NCBI GenBank assembly: GCA_030544235.1 | Contig: CM060466.1 | Span: 17,417,092 to 17,481,091 of the forward strand | Direction of reading: 5' to 3' | DNA length: 64,000 bases | Source: Lepturacanthus savala | Lineage: Eukaryota > Chordata > Actinopteri > Scombriformes > Trichiuridae | Shown here: positions 22,701 to 35,340 of the stretch, piece by piece | Position numbering within the stretch: position 1 is the first letter of the stretch | Layout of the letters: every line of letters begins with the position of its first letter | Made by a program: the position numbers and the translations under genes | Notes under the pieces: model-generated | What the model was told of the DNA's origin: nothing | The model's input: only the letters and a program-made list of their open reading frames with translations | Databases searched by the model: none

Positions 22701-25700
22701 CAGCTACATTTGTCAGATGGACACACACACTTTATTTGGAAACAGTAAATGATTTGCCTGTTGATCACGTTTTTTAGCTGTAACACTGCATAATTACAAT
22801 CAGAATCTCGCCACAGCCACATTTACTCATAGGAGAGCCAACCCCCATCAGCGAAGCTGTTTGTGGAGTGAGAGCAGGGTGAGAAAGAGGTGTTTGCTGC
22901 CAGGACAGAGGAGGCGGTGTGCATGGCAATGTGTGTTTCGGTGAGGAAAGGAGCAATCAGATTAGGCTGAGTAGAGCAGAGCTGCATTTTAATTCCATGT
23001 TTAGCCTAAATTTAATCCAACTCTATCAGCTGGAGACCCCAGATACAAGATGTGTGGTAGTGTCAGATAAAAAGGACATAGGATGAATTGTGGACATAGC
23101 TGCTTGGAAATTGTATTTCTTTTTGTACTTTTACATAGTTTAGCCTTGCCTGCATGTTCAGATTTGAACCACTTGGTTTCACAAAACAGAGTACATATGT
23201 ACCACATGTGAGATTTTGTATATTTAAATAAATATAAATCTATTCTACATGCTGAGCCTTTATGAGTGCGACGACTGTGCCTTTGTCGTCTTCTCTGCGC
23301 GGGTGCAGATGCTCCCTGAAGTTAATCATCAGTCAAACAGAGAGATATTGAATTTTCACGTTCTCAAACTATTAGGTCAGGTTTTCAATTTCCTTCTTAA
23401 TTGGTGAGGTCAGGACAACATGCTGTGGAAGTGATTCCACATCACCTCCTGGGGGGCTTCACAGGGATCAAAGAATCCTCTGTGGGTGCTATTGGCTTTT
23501 CATCTTTCAGGGTGTGTCTCTGTGTATGGTCGTGTGTGGATGTATGCATGCGTGTGTGTTTGTGTGTTGCGATCATGTGTGTTTATATGTGGGATGAACA
23601 AATGGAGATAATTGCCTGATGACCCTATGGGGAAACATGGCAATAATGTATGATGAAACTGAATTATACATATGATTTAAATTGGAATGTATACACATTA
23701 ACATGTCACATAAATGCAGAAATGGATGCAGCATGAATTAAAACAGTATTAGAGATTAAACAATGCAGTTGTTTTCCCAAGGACATACTGTACTGAAAAA
23801 AAAACTAAAAAAAAAAAAAAAAAAAAACTAAAACTTAGTAAACCTAACTAAATATAGATAGATACAAATATAACCATTGTTTAGTTATCAATGTCTTCCA
23901 TATCCAGGTTTTTTGGAAAAGTTTAGTTTCAGTTGTGCTATGTGTGTCTTAAGCATTTCATGCCTCCAAAGTAACTAAACAATGATTGTTGTGTAAGTAA
24001 GCATTGCATACCACACACCATAAGCACTCCTGTAACATCTGAGGATTCATTAGAATTTCATTAGAAAATGTCCATATAATCCTAAGGCTGGAATATGTGT
24101 AGCAAATTTTATAGCAGCTCATCAAATAGATGTTAGGAAAGTTCAGTCTGGATGTAGTGGTGGACTAAGCGGAGTTTTTGATTAAGTCTGTGTTTTGTCT
24201 CTTTTGTCCTTTTATCCCTTCCATTAGTTATTAGAGAAACACAATAGCACTCACTCATCCTGCTAAACCCTGTGATTTCACCCCAATGCAGCCCAGATGT
24301 TCACCAAACCAAATACTACTATGTGAAAATCAACGTTTATTTCACATCACATTTGTCAGAATTGGCAGTTGAGTCTATCAAGCCTGTCGCTCCTCGCCTC
24401 AGTGAGAAAGTGACGCCAGGCTGCATCTGGGCGAACCGTCTGTTCAGACTGTTTCTAGATGCCTGCAGTGGGTTATAAACAGTCTGATCCAAATCAAAAC
24501 ACTCTCAGCTGCTCACAGGGTCCCATTTAGTTTGAATGCCTCTAAATACCCTTCAGAGAGTCATTCTCATCAATCTGATGCTATAATCCATCATTATGAA
24601 TGCAGAGTTGGGAGGATTTGATTCAGGCAAATAGCTTCTTTTGTTTCCTGATGAAAAATAACTCACTGGCTGTGACTTTTCTACAGTACATGAGTGATGG
24701 TTTTGAGTTGAATACAAAGCAGCAGGAACGCCATTACTCACATTTCAACGGGTAGGATTAAGACTTTTACTTTCACGAATAACACACAGCCTGATGGGAT
24801 GGTGGCCCCCCTCACTTTTTCGTGGGCTCATGTCGCACTGCTGGTGTGTCTGCAGAAAACATCTCTAACCCACACATTTACTTTTTAATGGAACAGACTC
24901 ACTCTATCCCCAGTCATGCTGAGTTTAGCATGTTTTTAAGCGCTGAGAAAATTAAAATTTCAAGGATTATATATTTTTTATACAAATTACTTCCAGCTAC
25001 ATAGACTGTAAGAGAGATTTAGAGTCTAATATGTACAGAAGCACTTTAGCTTGTTGTCTAGGTATTTTAAATAACTGTATCACTCAAGATATCACTCATT
25101 ATTTGCTGTATCCTTGGTAACAGCTTCCTTGTCAAGAACAGGTTTCAGGTGGTGTGACTACAGAAAAAAACTAGTGTGAAGCATCTACTTCCTTGGATAA
25201 TCTGAAAACTCTGTATTGTGAGTGTGCGATAACTGCAGGTGATTGATATCTGTCTCACTATGTTGTTTTTAAGGAGTTATCTGTGACATTTGGATATGTA
25301 TTGTGTTTCAGAGATATCCCAGAGCTATCTTCAGAGAGCTATCTACTGAAATGACCAACTATCCAGCTGTCCTGCCTTGTGAAACCAGTTTTGTACCTCA
25401 GGGGTAAAGGCGAGTCACTTTAGTGTCCAGTGTTTCCTCAGCCCAACAGAAGATGATAAAGAAGAAATGCTGCACTGACTCACAAGCAGCAAACCCAAAA
25501 TAAGTTGCCTGAGGGTACAGCTGTTGAACTAAGCTGCATGATCTAATGCCTAATGTCTATCTCCGTATCTTTTTGATATCTTGGTGGAACTGCAGCACAG
25601 ATTCACTGTAAACAGTAAACTGTGGGCCATAGCTTTAATCCGTTGGCCTTTTCTTATGCATTCTTATGCACGTTTAAGTTTTGTTGCACCTTTGGGACAA

Positions 25701-26979
25701 CTTACACTATTATCACAGCGTTTGGTGACATAATCATCATGCTCAATTTGACAACCAGTGGCGAACACTGAAGGAATCCTAACGGAGACGGCTGAGTAAA
25801 GAGAGATGAAGACACCGTCTTTTGTTATTGGTTTGATTGAGTGACCCTTACAGGGAGAAAATTACATATTGTTAATATAAATTCACTCCACCCTTAAAAG
25901 AGGAAATAAAAAAAAAGCTATCACACCTGCTGAGATTGGGAGTCAGTCAGACAATTAACTGTAGAATGGTATGGTTAATTCAAAGGACATACTCGACCTG
26001 CAGCAGAATTACATGTTTCTCTGTCTTCCTCCAACACTCCTCTACTCCTACTTTGTGTTTTAGCCGTCTGCGGAAATAGATTGTTAAAATAAATACTAGT
26101 TTTGCACAAAAGATTACTACCATATTTTATATTAGTGTTTGATGTCTACATAAAATGTAGAACAAATTTCTGTAAACAATTTATTCAGGTTTTATTGATG
26201 TAGTGTCAATTGGGGGAGAAAATCTGGAGACACGTCTGCTGGGAAATCACACAGCAAGAAGAGCAGTAAATGCATCCACATTTGATGTAGTTTTAGGCTA
26301 AATATCTAATGCGAAAATTCAAATCTGTGTCCCTGCACAAACAAGCGATAAACTGCAAACAAAACAGAGGGAATTAAAGAACTTAAGTGGGTGAATGAAG
26401 GGAAATCCAAAGGGCCCTGAAAAAAAACATCTAGCGCCAAACATAAGGGAAACAAGCATAAACAAATATATTAATATAATCAACATAGATGAAAAAAGGT
26501 TTACCACACATACTGTATCTATATCCTTGCAGTTATTGTCAGTACAGACATGGGCACAGTAGAATGTTTTAAGAGTGCTAATAGATTCTTGGTGTGGCAT
26601 TATATACCTCATATCACTATTCACACACACACATGATTATAATGATCTAATCAAGTGTCCTCTCGTCTGGCGAGCATCCTTAACAAGCTCTCTCTGTGCT
26701 TAATCAGCTAATTACGATTACCATCAAAATCAGCACAACTCTGTCTTGCTGCAGGTGAGGTGCTAGATTAGCAGGATAAACAAAATAGGCCGGATACGGA
26801 AGGAGGAGGTGCAGGAGGACGTCAACAAGTCAACGAGTCAACGAGGTCAAGGAAGAGCAGGAGGAGAAAGTTGGTGTTGGAGGCAATTTAATAACTGTTT
26901 AAGGCTGAAATGAGATGTTCCAATCACTGATTGGAGCGAAGTGGAAGGCATTCTCACCATGTTTGCACCTAATGAATTC
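22701..26979. other. 4.3 kb non-coding DNA, no gene seen
   Basis: AT-rich sequence with an interrupted poly(A) at 23797-23827 and a GT-rich patch at 23510-23590. A short complex stretch at 26645-26780 contains TTAATCAGCTAATTACGATT. No frame with a recognisable domain; none shows convincing splice flanks. Confidence 0.5.
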
Positions 26980-27120
26980 ATCAATCAATTCAAGTTTTAT
27001 TTGTCACATGTAATGGTACAATGTGAAGGTACAATCATAGTGAAATAGTAGGAGCTCTTCCTGAGCTTCTCAGTGCTGGTCTGGTGTATCTTCGGTACCC
27101 GGTACCTTCTAACCTGACTG
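26980..27120 (-). mobile_element. 3' end of an L2-like LINE (downstream part of a split copy)
   Basis: Read on the minus strand, this encodes GYRKIHQTSTEKLRKSSYYF-like residues. They resemble the C-terminal end seen in fish L2/Rex-type reverse transcriptases (G-R-Y-R, then arginine-rich, then SFFP). It is followed by an AT-rich tail with GTGACAAATAAAACTTGAAT. It is collinear with 27535-28085 but separated by the SINE at 27151-27500. Confidence 0.55.
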
Positions 27121-27150
27121 CAGCAGAAAAAAAAAAACGTGATTGGGATC

Positions 27151-27500
27151 CATTCATTCATCTTCTACACCCACTTATTCCTCATTAGGGTCACGGGGGT
27201 CTGCTGGAGCCAATCTCAGCGCATTACAGGCGAGAGGTAGGGATACACCTCAGATGGTTGCCAGCTCATCGTGGGGTACACACACCATTCACTCACACAG
27301 GCATTTGGGCACTATGGACAATTTAGAGGTAACCTCAATTAAGTTAACCTCAGCATGTTTTTTGGAGGAAGCCAAAGAACCTGGAGAGAACCCAAACAGA
27401 CAAACTCCACACAGAAAGATCCCAGACCAAGGATTTTAACCTGTGACCTTCTTGCTGTGAGGCAACAGCGTCACAGCAACCCATGCATCACTGTGTTGCC
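27151..27500 (-). mobile_element. V-SINE/HE1-like SINE inserted in an L2-like LINE
   Basis: Nearly full-length. On the minus strand the head has GTTGCCTCACAGCAAGAAGG; the conserved centre has TTTCTGTGTGGAGTTTG; the body follows; the tail is GTAGAAGATGAATGAATG. No clear target duplication was found. It divides two collinear pieces of LINE coding sequence in the same orientation, so it arrived after the LINE. Confidence 0.7.
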
Positions 27501-27534
27501 AATCTCTAAGGATTTTCTTTTCAATATTCCTTTA

Positions 27535-28085
27535 CGGCCTGATGTAACTGTGCTTAAGGCAGGTTAGAGCACCTCCTATTGTGTATTCAGCTGAACAAAC
27601 TACTCTTTGCATGGCCTTGTGGTCCATGGTGATGATCTTGATGGTGCAAGAGTAGAAATTCCTCAGTGTTTGAGAGGATATTCAGAAGCAGGCATCTGAG
27701 GTGAATAGGTGAATAGACCCTAACCTCAGCCTTGCTGTCCTCACATCCATCAGCATACAGCCTCCAGGTCAGGCCATCAATGATGTGAACACCAAGGTAT
27801 TTGAAGATGTCTACCCTCTCCACCAAGGACCTTTTGATGTTAAGGATTGGCAGAGTTACCTGTCTTTACATTGTTAACTGTGATCAGGGAATCACAGTCA
27901 TCCGTAAACTTGATTATGGTGTTGGAGTCAAAATTGGATGTGTAAAGGGACTACAGAAGGGGGGCTTAAAACACAGCCCTGGGGTACTCCGGTGAAAAGA
28001 AGTGTCTGCCTACCCTCACCACCTGGGGTTTGCTCATCAAAAGGTCAGGGATAAATATGCTCAATGAGGTGTTTAATGGCAGACA
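27535..28085 (-). pseudogene. Decayed L2-like non-LTR reverse transcriptase
   Basis: This relic of a LINE reverse transcriptase (copies element RNA into DNA) is on the minus strand. It shows, in order, KPQVVRVG (28032-28009), GVPQGCVLSP (about 27990-27962), IIKFTDD in place of the catalytic FADD motif (27917-27897), then VERVDIFKYLGVHIIDGLTW (about 27826-27767). A last block, MDHKAMQRVV and IGGALTCLK, runs to about 27540. These match the palm and thumb layout known for fish L2/Rex-like elements. The frame changes several times and there are stops, so no protein can be made. The 5' part of the ORF is missing. The sequence continues at 26980-27120 beyond an inserted SINE. Exact clade (L2 or Rex1) is not settled. 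Confidence 0.75.
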
Positions 28086-28225
28086 GTGAGGTTAGTGACA
28101 AGCCTGAATGGAACATTGCCTGTTTTCATGAAGACCTGCTAAATTACTTTTACAGGCTTTTATTACAGGCACTCACTGCATTGGTGTATGTGTTTGATCC
28201 ACATATTTTACATAAGTTTGAGAAT

Positions 28226-28467
28226 CAGTCAGTCAATCATTTTCTATACCTGCGTATTCCTCATTAGGGTCGCAGGGATCTGCTGGAGCCTATCCCAGCA
28301 TGTTTAATTTAGAGTCTCCAATTAACCTCAGCATGTTTTTGGACTGTGGGAGGAAGCCGGGGTACCCGGTGAAAACCCATGCAGACATGGGGAGAATATG
28401 CAAACTCCACACAGAAAGGTCCCAGACCCAGGACCAAGGAGGTATTGAACCTGCGACCTTCTTGCTG
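28226..28467 (-). mobile_element. V-SINE/HE1-like SINE, truncated head
   Basis: On the minus strand it runs from CAGCAAGAAGGTCGCAGG through TTTCTGTGTGGAGTTTGC and GGAGACTCTAAATTA to GGTATAGAAAATGATTGACT. Part of the body is missing compared with 3059-3327. It lies about 140 bases upstream of the LINE relic, in the same orientation as the SINE at 27151. Confidence 0.7.
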
Positions 28468-28953
28468 ATTTATATGTAAACTGAGATCATTGTTAGGTCT
28501 TTCATGTCCATTTTTTAGCACTGTTAACCTTTCCTTCCTCTCAGACTACTCATATCTTCTTGTATCACAGCAACAAGAATCATCAAACACACCTCGTCCC
28601 TTCTCTCCTCGGTATGAAGTCATTTCTCACTTATTGCCTTGTTTTCCACCCTCCTGTTGTTGCATTTTCCACCCCTGGCAGGCTCTATCAATTTTTAACA
28701 CGGTATGGCTGCCATTGTTCTACATGTTATCAGCCCTGCCATGAAAGCCTGTTGTTTTTCACAGATGTAAAAGCTTGTAGTTTTATCTGATTTACTTCAT
28801 GCTGCAGAGAACTCACTCTTGGGTGAATGCGGGACCCCAAACCTATAGACCAGAGGAAGTTGCGATACAGGAGAATGTTGTTGAGGCTCTGCTGATTCTC
28901 TGAGATATTGTTGACTTCTCAGTGTGAACAAAGCAGGTTAGTAAAGAACAAGC

Positions 28954-28956
<3 letters not shown>
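28468..28956. other. Non-coding DNA, no gene seen
   Basis: No recognisable element or gene. Confidence 0.55.

Positions 28957-29011
<55 letters not shown>
28957..29011. repeat. (GT)27 microsatellite
   Basis: Uninterrupted GT run of about 55 bases. Confidence 0.97.
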
Positions 29012-29012
<1 letters not shown>

Positions 29013-30165
29013 ATATGACATTTATTGACAATAAGACAAATTATAGAAAACAACCAGACAACACTGCATTCATGATCTATGTATATGCAAGAAATAAACA
29101 CTTATATTTGAGAAATAAAAAACTAGAAAAAAAGTGAAATTATCTGCCGGTGCAGTAAAATATAGAAGAAAAGTGAGAAATCCCTTGAAATAAATAGTAA
29201 AGCACTTGTTCCAAGCTTTGTACTTTATCGAATATACTCAAAACTAGCTCTTCAATTCTTATGTCACTGTTTACTTCCTTTGAGTGAAAAGATCTTGAAA
29301 CCAGAGCTAAACAGATTGTTCTCAATTCAGGAGTTTTTAATATTAGCTTTTCTTTCTTAAAAGAAGACAAAGCATTTACACAAAAAGAAAATCAGGTTAA
29401 CAGAAGTAATTTTAACAATGTATTTATTTAAACTCTTTTTTTGCTGAGAGCCTTGGAATACATGGTGTTTAGGTATTACTTCACCAAGACATTGCAACAT
29501 AAAATATCACAGGTATGTATGTTGTTTTAAAACATACAAAACACAGTTTCTTCATGAAACTCTGGGTTTGAATAGCTATATACTATCTATATACTATATA
29601 CTTTTAGCATATGAAATTGCTGCACCTTATCTTTCCCACTCAACAGGGTTGATAGATGCTGAAAAGCTAGTTGATCTTATATCATTATTTAGTCAATTTC
29701 AAACATAGTGTGTATGTTTTGACAAAATCTAATTTTGATGATGTTGTTGCACTTAAAACTGTAAATTAATAAATGCTGGATAAGGTTTGACAGGTGGTTG
29801 TGGTGAATTGAAAGTGTTGATATGGTTTGTTACTGCTTGTAAACAATTGCAAGTAAATGTATATGCTGACAATATGTCAGTACTTGGAATAAATTAACTA
29901 AAGTTACTTAACATATCCTAAGTGTGATTGTTAAGCATTTGTGACTGGGCAGTCTTAAAAACAAGTTCAGAAACAGTCTTGAAGTATACTCAGCACAGTT
30001 ACGCGGTACATGTGTACCTTCAATAAGTATTTACATTTCCAAAATAAGCGTGAACTCTTGCATACACACATATAGTGTACAGACACATAGCTTACAGTAC
30101 AATGTTTGTATTTGTGAGGATACTCTTTGACTGCCCACACTGGGCAGTCCTCACAAATAACTTTA
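29012..30165. other. Non-coding DNA, no gene seen
   Basis: AT-rich sequence without recognisable elements. Confidence 0.55.
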
Positions 30166-30225
30166 GATTAGATTGCATTTTATTCATCCCACAATGTGGG
30201 AATTTAGTTGTTCCAACAGTTAACA
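30166..30225 (-). mobile_element. Possible LINE 3'-end fragment
   Basis: TTAGATTAGATT, then TTTATTCATCCCACAATGTG on the plus strand. This resembles the reverse complement of the AAATTCCCACA...AATAAAA tail of fish LINE/SINE elements. Short and unsupported by coding sequence. Confidence 0.35.
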
Positions 30226-32204
30226 AAAGAAAGAAAAAGTAAGTAGAGATCCATCACAACCATCACACCCACATGCTTACCATTGCTTGCCTTACCTTAA
30301 TCTTAATCTAAGGCTACCCTCAACCTTTACAGCTTCAGAAGCGAGGACAGGACAAAATGTCCTCCCTTTGCAGGTCTAACATCTGGTCCTCATGAAGATA
30401 GAAGTACAACAGACAAGCACACAAGTGTGACTTATGAGATAAAAAAGCAGAGCAGTATATTTCTATGGCAGTGTGCATGCTATAAAACAACTGTATTGTT
30501 GCAATAATACTGACCTCCCCATTCGGTCTTAGTCAGTTCAGTTCTATTCTGTATTGAAGCAGTGCAGATGTCTGGCACTGATAGCTATCTGACAATGGGA
30601 TTTAATTAGCATCTGAATCACCTTACGATAATGAGATATTCTTCAATTCCAGTTGCCACACTTAGTTTTACTAATAGAGGAATCAAACAGAAGATAATGT
30701 CAGGTTAGATGGAGACGTTCATGCCACCATGCCTCAGTATTTGTTAAGGGTGTATGCTCAGTTTTACTGATGTCAGAAGTAATATGCATAACAGCAGTAA
30801 TAAAAGCTATTTGCAACAGATGTAGAAAAGTATTCAATATGACAGGAATATTAATAATTCATGTGAATTTTAAAGATAATTATAATCATTTAGATAGTTA
30901 ATACATAACAGAATGGAATGCAAAAAGAAATTTTAAAAATCACATTTTACCCTCAGCCATGACATAAAAGGGTCATCAATTGAGGAATATGTGTCTTCAT
31001 TTAATACACTAATGTGCACACATAGCACTAATAATCATCAACAAACAATTGTGAAAAGCACAACATTATGTACATACCAAACATGCCGAGTTTTGTATTG
31101 GTTCTGTTATCAATTCCTGACAGGAATCTCCAATTAAAATTGTATTTTGTATCCCATTGTAATTAGCACTGCAGACTATCATCACAGATTGTCTAGATTT
31201 AAAAATATCATCTGTGAAGATAAACACTCTGCACCATAGCATTTTCCACACATTGGATTTCAATTCATATATAATTCAATAAAGGAGTATTTGGATGAAT
31301 GTGAACTGCTGTAATGTACCTTCTCCTGTTCCCGGGAGCCTGTTTTCAAGCTGTTGCAAGCTCCAGTCTAAATAGTACTGGCTATATATTGCCCATCAGT
31401 CTAGTCACTCACAGAGTGTTGACTCATTGGTTGCATCCTTCTGCCATGTTTAATGCCAGGGCTGAGAGGACAAACAGTCTGTTGTTTTGCCGAGGGTCAG
31501 TGAACTGGGTGAGGAGGAGAACATAGATGATGTAATCTCATCATGATGAATCACATTTGGACACTGAGGAATGCCAGTGTCATTATGAGTGTGTGTTGAC
31601 ATGGCTGCGGTAAAACCCTCTGTGCTGCACGATTGTAAGGGGAACTGCATTGTGACAACTCATGTTCACACCTGCAACTGTCAACTCCCTCTTCTCCCAC
31701 GTCTTTTCTCACTCTGTGAGCCTCTCTCTGTCTGTCTCTTACATAGACACACACATAATAACTCCTAAGCCGGAGCAATAATTAGTTTCTCCTCTCTTTT
31801 TTATTTCAGTTAAAAATTCTTTAGCAGTTGGTCAACATGAGGTTTAAAAGAAAGACTTTTGTCTATTGTGAATCCTATAGGTATTTGTAGCTGGCTACAG
31901 TCTCAATAGGGGTATCATGGAAAGACAAAATACAGGAACTCTTGAACTTTGCACTTTTGGTAAAAGGATTACTACCCAACTTTTTGAAGGACAATTTATT
32001 TTTATTTTAAAAAGGATCCGTTTTCTTTTATGTCGGGAGATTGTAAACACTTCAAATTTTTTCTTACTAAAGAAAGAAAAACATCATATTCTTGTGTGGT
32101 GTCTTTTAATTTCACTGTTTCACTGTTGTTTTACTTTCATTCCAGAGCCTAGTATATCTAGTCTACTCTATTAGGAACCTGGCCTACCATTGACGTGTAC
32201 ATAC
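30226..32204. other. Non-coding DNA, no gene seen
   Basis: AT-rich. The overlapping frames here lack domains. Confidence 0.55.
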
Positions 32205-32522
32205 TCAGAAGTGGGTTAAATCTGCATTCAACCGAAGCCTGAGGTTAAGCAGCTGCGCCTGAACTGTGTCAAATGCAGACCACAGATGCTCAAGAGTTTG
32301 GGCAACAGTGTCAGCACAACAGTACATGATAGTGTCATCATTATAGAGATACAGAGAAGCATTTGTGTTTAGGCCCACATAATGATTCACATAGATCGTA
32401 AAAAAGGTGGGTCCCAACACTGAATCTTGTGGCACACCATTTGTGATAATAAGAAAGCGAGCAGTAAGATCTCTGAACTGCACTGCACTGCCTATGGTGG
32501 AAAAGGTGGTTAACTGTGTCAT
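32205..32522 (-). pseudogene. Fragment of a non-LTR reverse transcriptase
   Basis: A 105-codon open stretch on the minus strand contains NGVPQDSVLGPTFF (normally GVPQGSxLGP), then SLYLYNDDTIMYCC, in which YNDDT stands for the catalytic YADDT motif with both aspartates kept. LRLRLNADLTHF follows, matching the usual LVLNADKTK segment. It covers only the palm region. Fingers, thumb and endonuclease are absent, and no start codon in context is expected for such a fragment. The order and spacing match LINEs of the L2/jockey type. It is a dead copy, separate from the LINE at 27-28 kb because the motif versions differ (YNDDT and IKFTDD). Confidence 0.8.
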
Positions 32523-33270
32523 GTTTTAGATAAGGATCTTTGGATCTGCCTCACGCACAATTATTATTTCAAGCTATACACAGTTAATTCAACAAGTGTC
32601 ATCTGAAATTCTAATCAAGAAACAGCTGTACTTTTATAGGCTTCTCACCATAGCAGGAAAGCACCGGTGTATTAAAGACATACTTGGCCCAGTGTGGCTC
32701 TGAAAACTTCATAAGTTATGTCTTTGTGCCTGTATTGTGTATTGAATGGAGCCTCAGAATCAGACGAGTTTCTCCAGGAACTTCTCAAATGACTCCGACA
32801 GCATAATCCACTTATCCATTGATCTGGTTTTCCTTTTGTTTTTTTTTCCAACTGTTTTGTATTGATAGATTTTTATGGGGGTGTTCTCTCAAGGGAACTC
32901 AATCTTCCTGCTGTTCATTTATTAGATATTCATAATACAAACAATAGTAAATGTAAGTTATTTGATGTGTCCAGTCAGCAGTTTTATGAATTTCTGTGTA
33001 ACCTGAATGGTGTAATTCTACTGTTTGCAATCATTGTAACAAAAACACATTTCTGGAGTTGTAAAATACCACGTGAAAGTATTATAAACTATGCTGTGCA
33101 GTGTTTTGTCGTCTGATAAACCGTCAAACTCAGGCATTTGTTACTCAAAGATTTGAGACTTCCTGGACTTTCATATTTCATGGAGTGAAAACCCCACTGA
33201 CACTGCCGACAGTATTATCTTTGCCACTTACCACTTCATGCATGTACAAAATGTGTGTCAGCATATGCTC
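32523..33270. other. Non-coding DNA, no gene seen
   Basis: T run near 32839. Nothing recognised. Confidence 0.55.
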
Positions 33271-33325
33271 ACACACACACATACACACACACTGTAGACA
33301 CACACACACACACTGTAGACACGCA
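33271..33325. repeat. CA repeat with duplicated CTGTAGACA
   Basis: CA-rich tract in which CACACTGTAGACACAC occurs twice, at about 33288 and 33309. Confidence 0.85.
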
Positions 33326-34338
33326 CAAAGGCTACTCAGCAGGACATGTGCTGACACTTTTCCCCTGGGGCCAAACATGAACTGCACACTGCACACATGC
33401 ACATAGACACAAACACATAACACATTTACATTTAGCTGATTCTTTCATTTACAATGACTTACAATGAGCACAAGTACACACTCGATTGTGGACACAGACA
33501 CAAAGGAAAAAGACACACACATAAAACAAATGGCCCTAGGGTGGGCCTGCTTTTCCCTCGATGCCCTCCCGTGTTGCCCCAGGTGGCACGTCAGTGAAAT
33601 AGCATTTCACTGTGTGCGCGAGTGTGTGTGTGCGTGCCTCAATGTGCCTGTGTGTCCTTGTGTGATTTATGGAGAGATGGAAATTGATGCAAGTGGAGAA
33701 CGGAAATGCGGTGGTAGGAAGTGGCATACGAGAATAGAACAGTTGGTTCACTGATACTGTTTGTTATTTCGGGTCCTTTCATGGTACTATTTATGCGACG
33801 GTCAAATGCAATTCTCTTGGCCTTCATCATAGTTTCTTCAAGTGTGATGCAGGGCGACAGAAAAATCTCAAACACAGATGAGATTCAGCGATTAGGTGTC
33901 CCTGTTGTAGAGCATAACTTGTGTTTACTCCTATGTGAGTCCACAGCGGTGTTTACCCAGCGTGTTGTCAAGAACTGTATGGCTCTGCAGTGTGAGAGGG
34001 CAGTATGATGCAATGTAATGCAATGTATTGCCATACAGGACAATGGCTATCCTGAATTGCAACATTATTCCAAAGTCAGGACAGTAGTAGTCAAGAGGAA
34101 AATAACTTTCACCTGTCAAAGCTTGCAGCTATTTCCTAAATGCATGGCAATTATCTCATTTTGTCTTCTAAAAGAAGATCCAATCTGTTTAATTTCAAAT
34201 GTGAATTAATTACACTCCTGGTTTGAATGAGTTACTCTGTTAATGTTTGTCTTATTTGAGGTCAAAGGTATCACATTAGACTGTTATAATCTAGTTTTAG
34301 TGAACAAAAAGGAGTTTTCAGTGAATAAAAGACAACTA
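33326..34338. other. Non-coding DNA, no gene seen
   Basis: CA/GT-flavoured at 33390-33510 and 33610-33660, then ordinary sequence with a small AATGCAATGTAATGC repeat at 34008-34027. The 95-codon plus-strand frame at 33721 has no recognised domain. Confidence 0.5.
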
Positions 34339-34874
34339 TTAACCCTTTATTACAGTGTTGCCATATTTTTGTCTTAATTTTGTCTTAATTTTTCTAAAAA
34401 ATAAAAAAAAAATAAATAAAGTATGTTTTTACAGTTAGGCATGAAAAGGGACCTTTTATTTTTGAAGGACCTTCAATTTATGAGGTCACATGACCATGTG
34501 AGCATCATAGTGTCACAATCCAAGGTTGTCTTTTATTTAGAATTTTGGAAAATCTTTACCAAATTTAAGTTTAAGTTAAATACTTTAATTAAATGATTTA
34601 ACTTAAATTTAATTAAAAAAATGGCGTTCTAACTTATTTTTTCTTCTAATATGGTAAAAATATGGCAACAATTTGAAACTATGAAATGTTCTTAATGCAT
34701 ACAACCTAATGAATACCCATTGACTTACATAGCATGAAACTATCCTGAGTCTATGTTTTCTTATATTTCTTAAATATCTATTATTTAGGGTTTATTGATT
34801 CATTTCAGGTAATCAAAACATTTAAAACATTGTTTTATCATGTCGAAGTAATGTTTCATACAACAGAGGGATAT
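34339..34874 (+). mobile_element. TTAA-type MITE, family B, copy 3
   Basis: Begins TTAACCCTTTATTACAGTGT. It then shares GTTTTTACAGTTAGGCATGA, TTGAAGGACC, ATGAGGTCACATGACC and AAGGTTGTCTTTTATTTAGA with copy 2. The right end CAACAGAGGGATAT is a worn inverted repeat of the terminus. Confidence 0.68.
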
Positions 34875-34926
34875 GTCAATGAAGAATCTCAGCTTTATTT
34901 TGACCACATAGATTTCAATATATGTA

Positions 34927-35340
34927 TACATACTACCGTTTAAAAATGTTTCAAAAATGTTCAATCTCAACTCAAAAAAAGAGAGATATCAATTTTCATC
35001 AATCAATAGTTAACAACTTAGACTTAGACTTAGCTTTTCTGCAGTAATGGACATAAATGAAGACTTGAAAGTTGATCCAAACATTTCCTACAAGTTTTGC
35101 TGGTTAATTAAGTATGGGCAGAAGCCTGATTTCTGGGTCTTTTCTAGAGCTAGAGCTCTAGTACTAAGCAGAACCCCATGATCTTGACCTAGTTAGTCAA
35201 GAGTTCATGCAACAGCAAGATAATCCACATCAAATCTCTGAGCTGTCACATCATCGTCTGTCAGATGAGACATTAAACTATGACAATTTTAATAAAAAAT
35301 GAAAAATTAAGGTGTTCTAAAACTTTTGACTGGTAGTGTA
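34927..35340. mobile_element. Tc1-like non-autonomous element with degenerate inverted ends
   Basis: The right end TAAAACTTTTGACTGGTAGTG is followed by TA. The left end TACATACTACCGTTTAAAAA is its decayed inverted match (CACTACCRKTCAAAAGTTTT type), next to TA. Fish Tc1-like elements with such ends insert at TA. The 414-bp length is too short for a transposase, and no frame is open. Confidence 0.5.

Noticed and set aside
33271..33325. Possible CRISPR-like array (repeated CTGTAGACACACA)
   Set aside because: Only two units embedded in a CA microsatellite in a vertebrate genome.
33721..34008. 95-codon plus-strand frame with a hydrophobic N-terminal segment
   Set aside because: Signal-like hydrophobicity alone is common by chance; no homolog recognised and it overlaps opposite frames.
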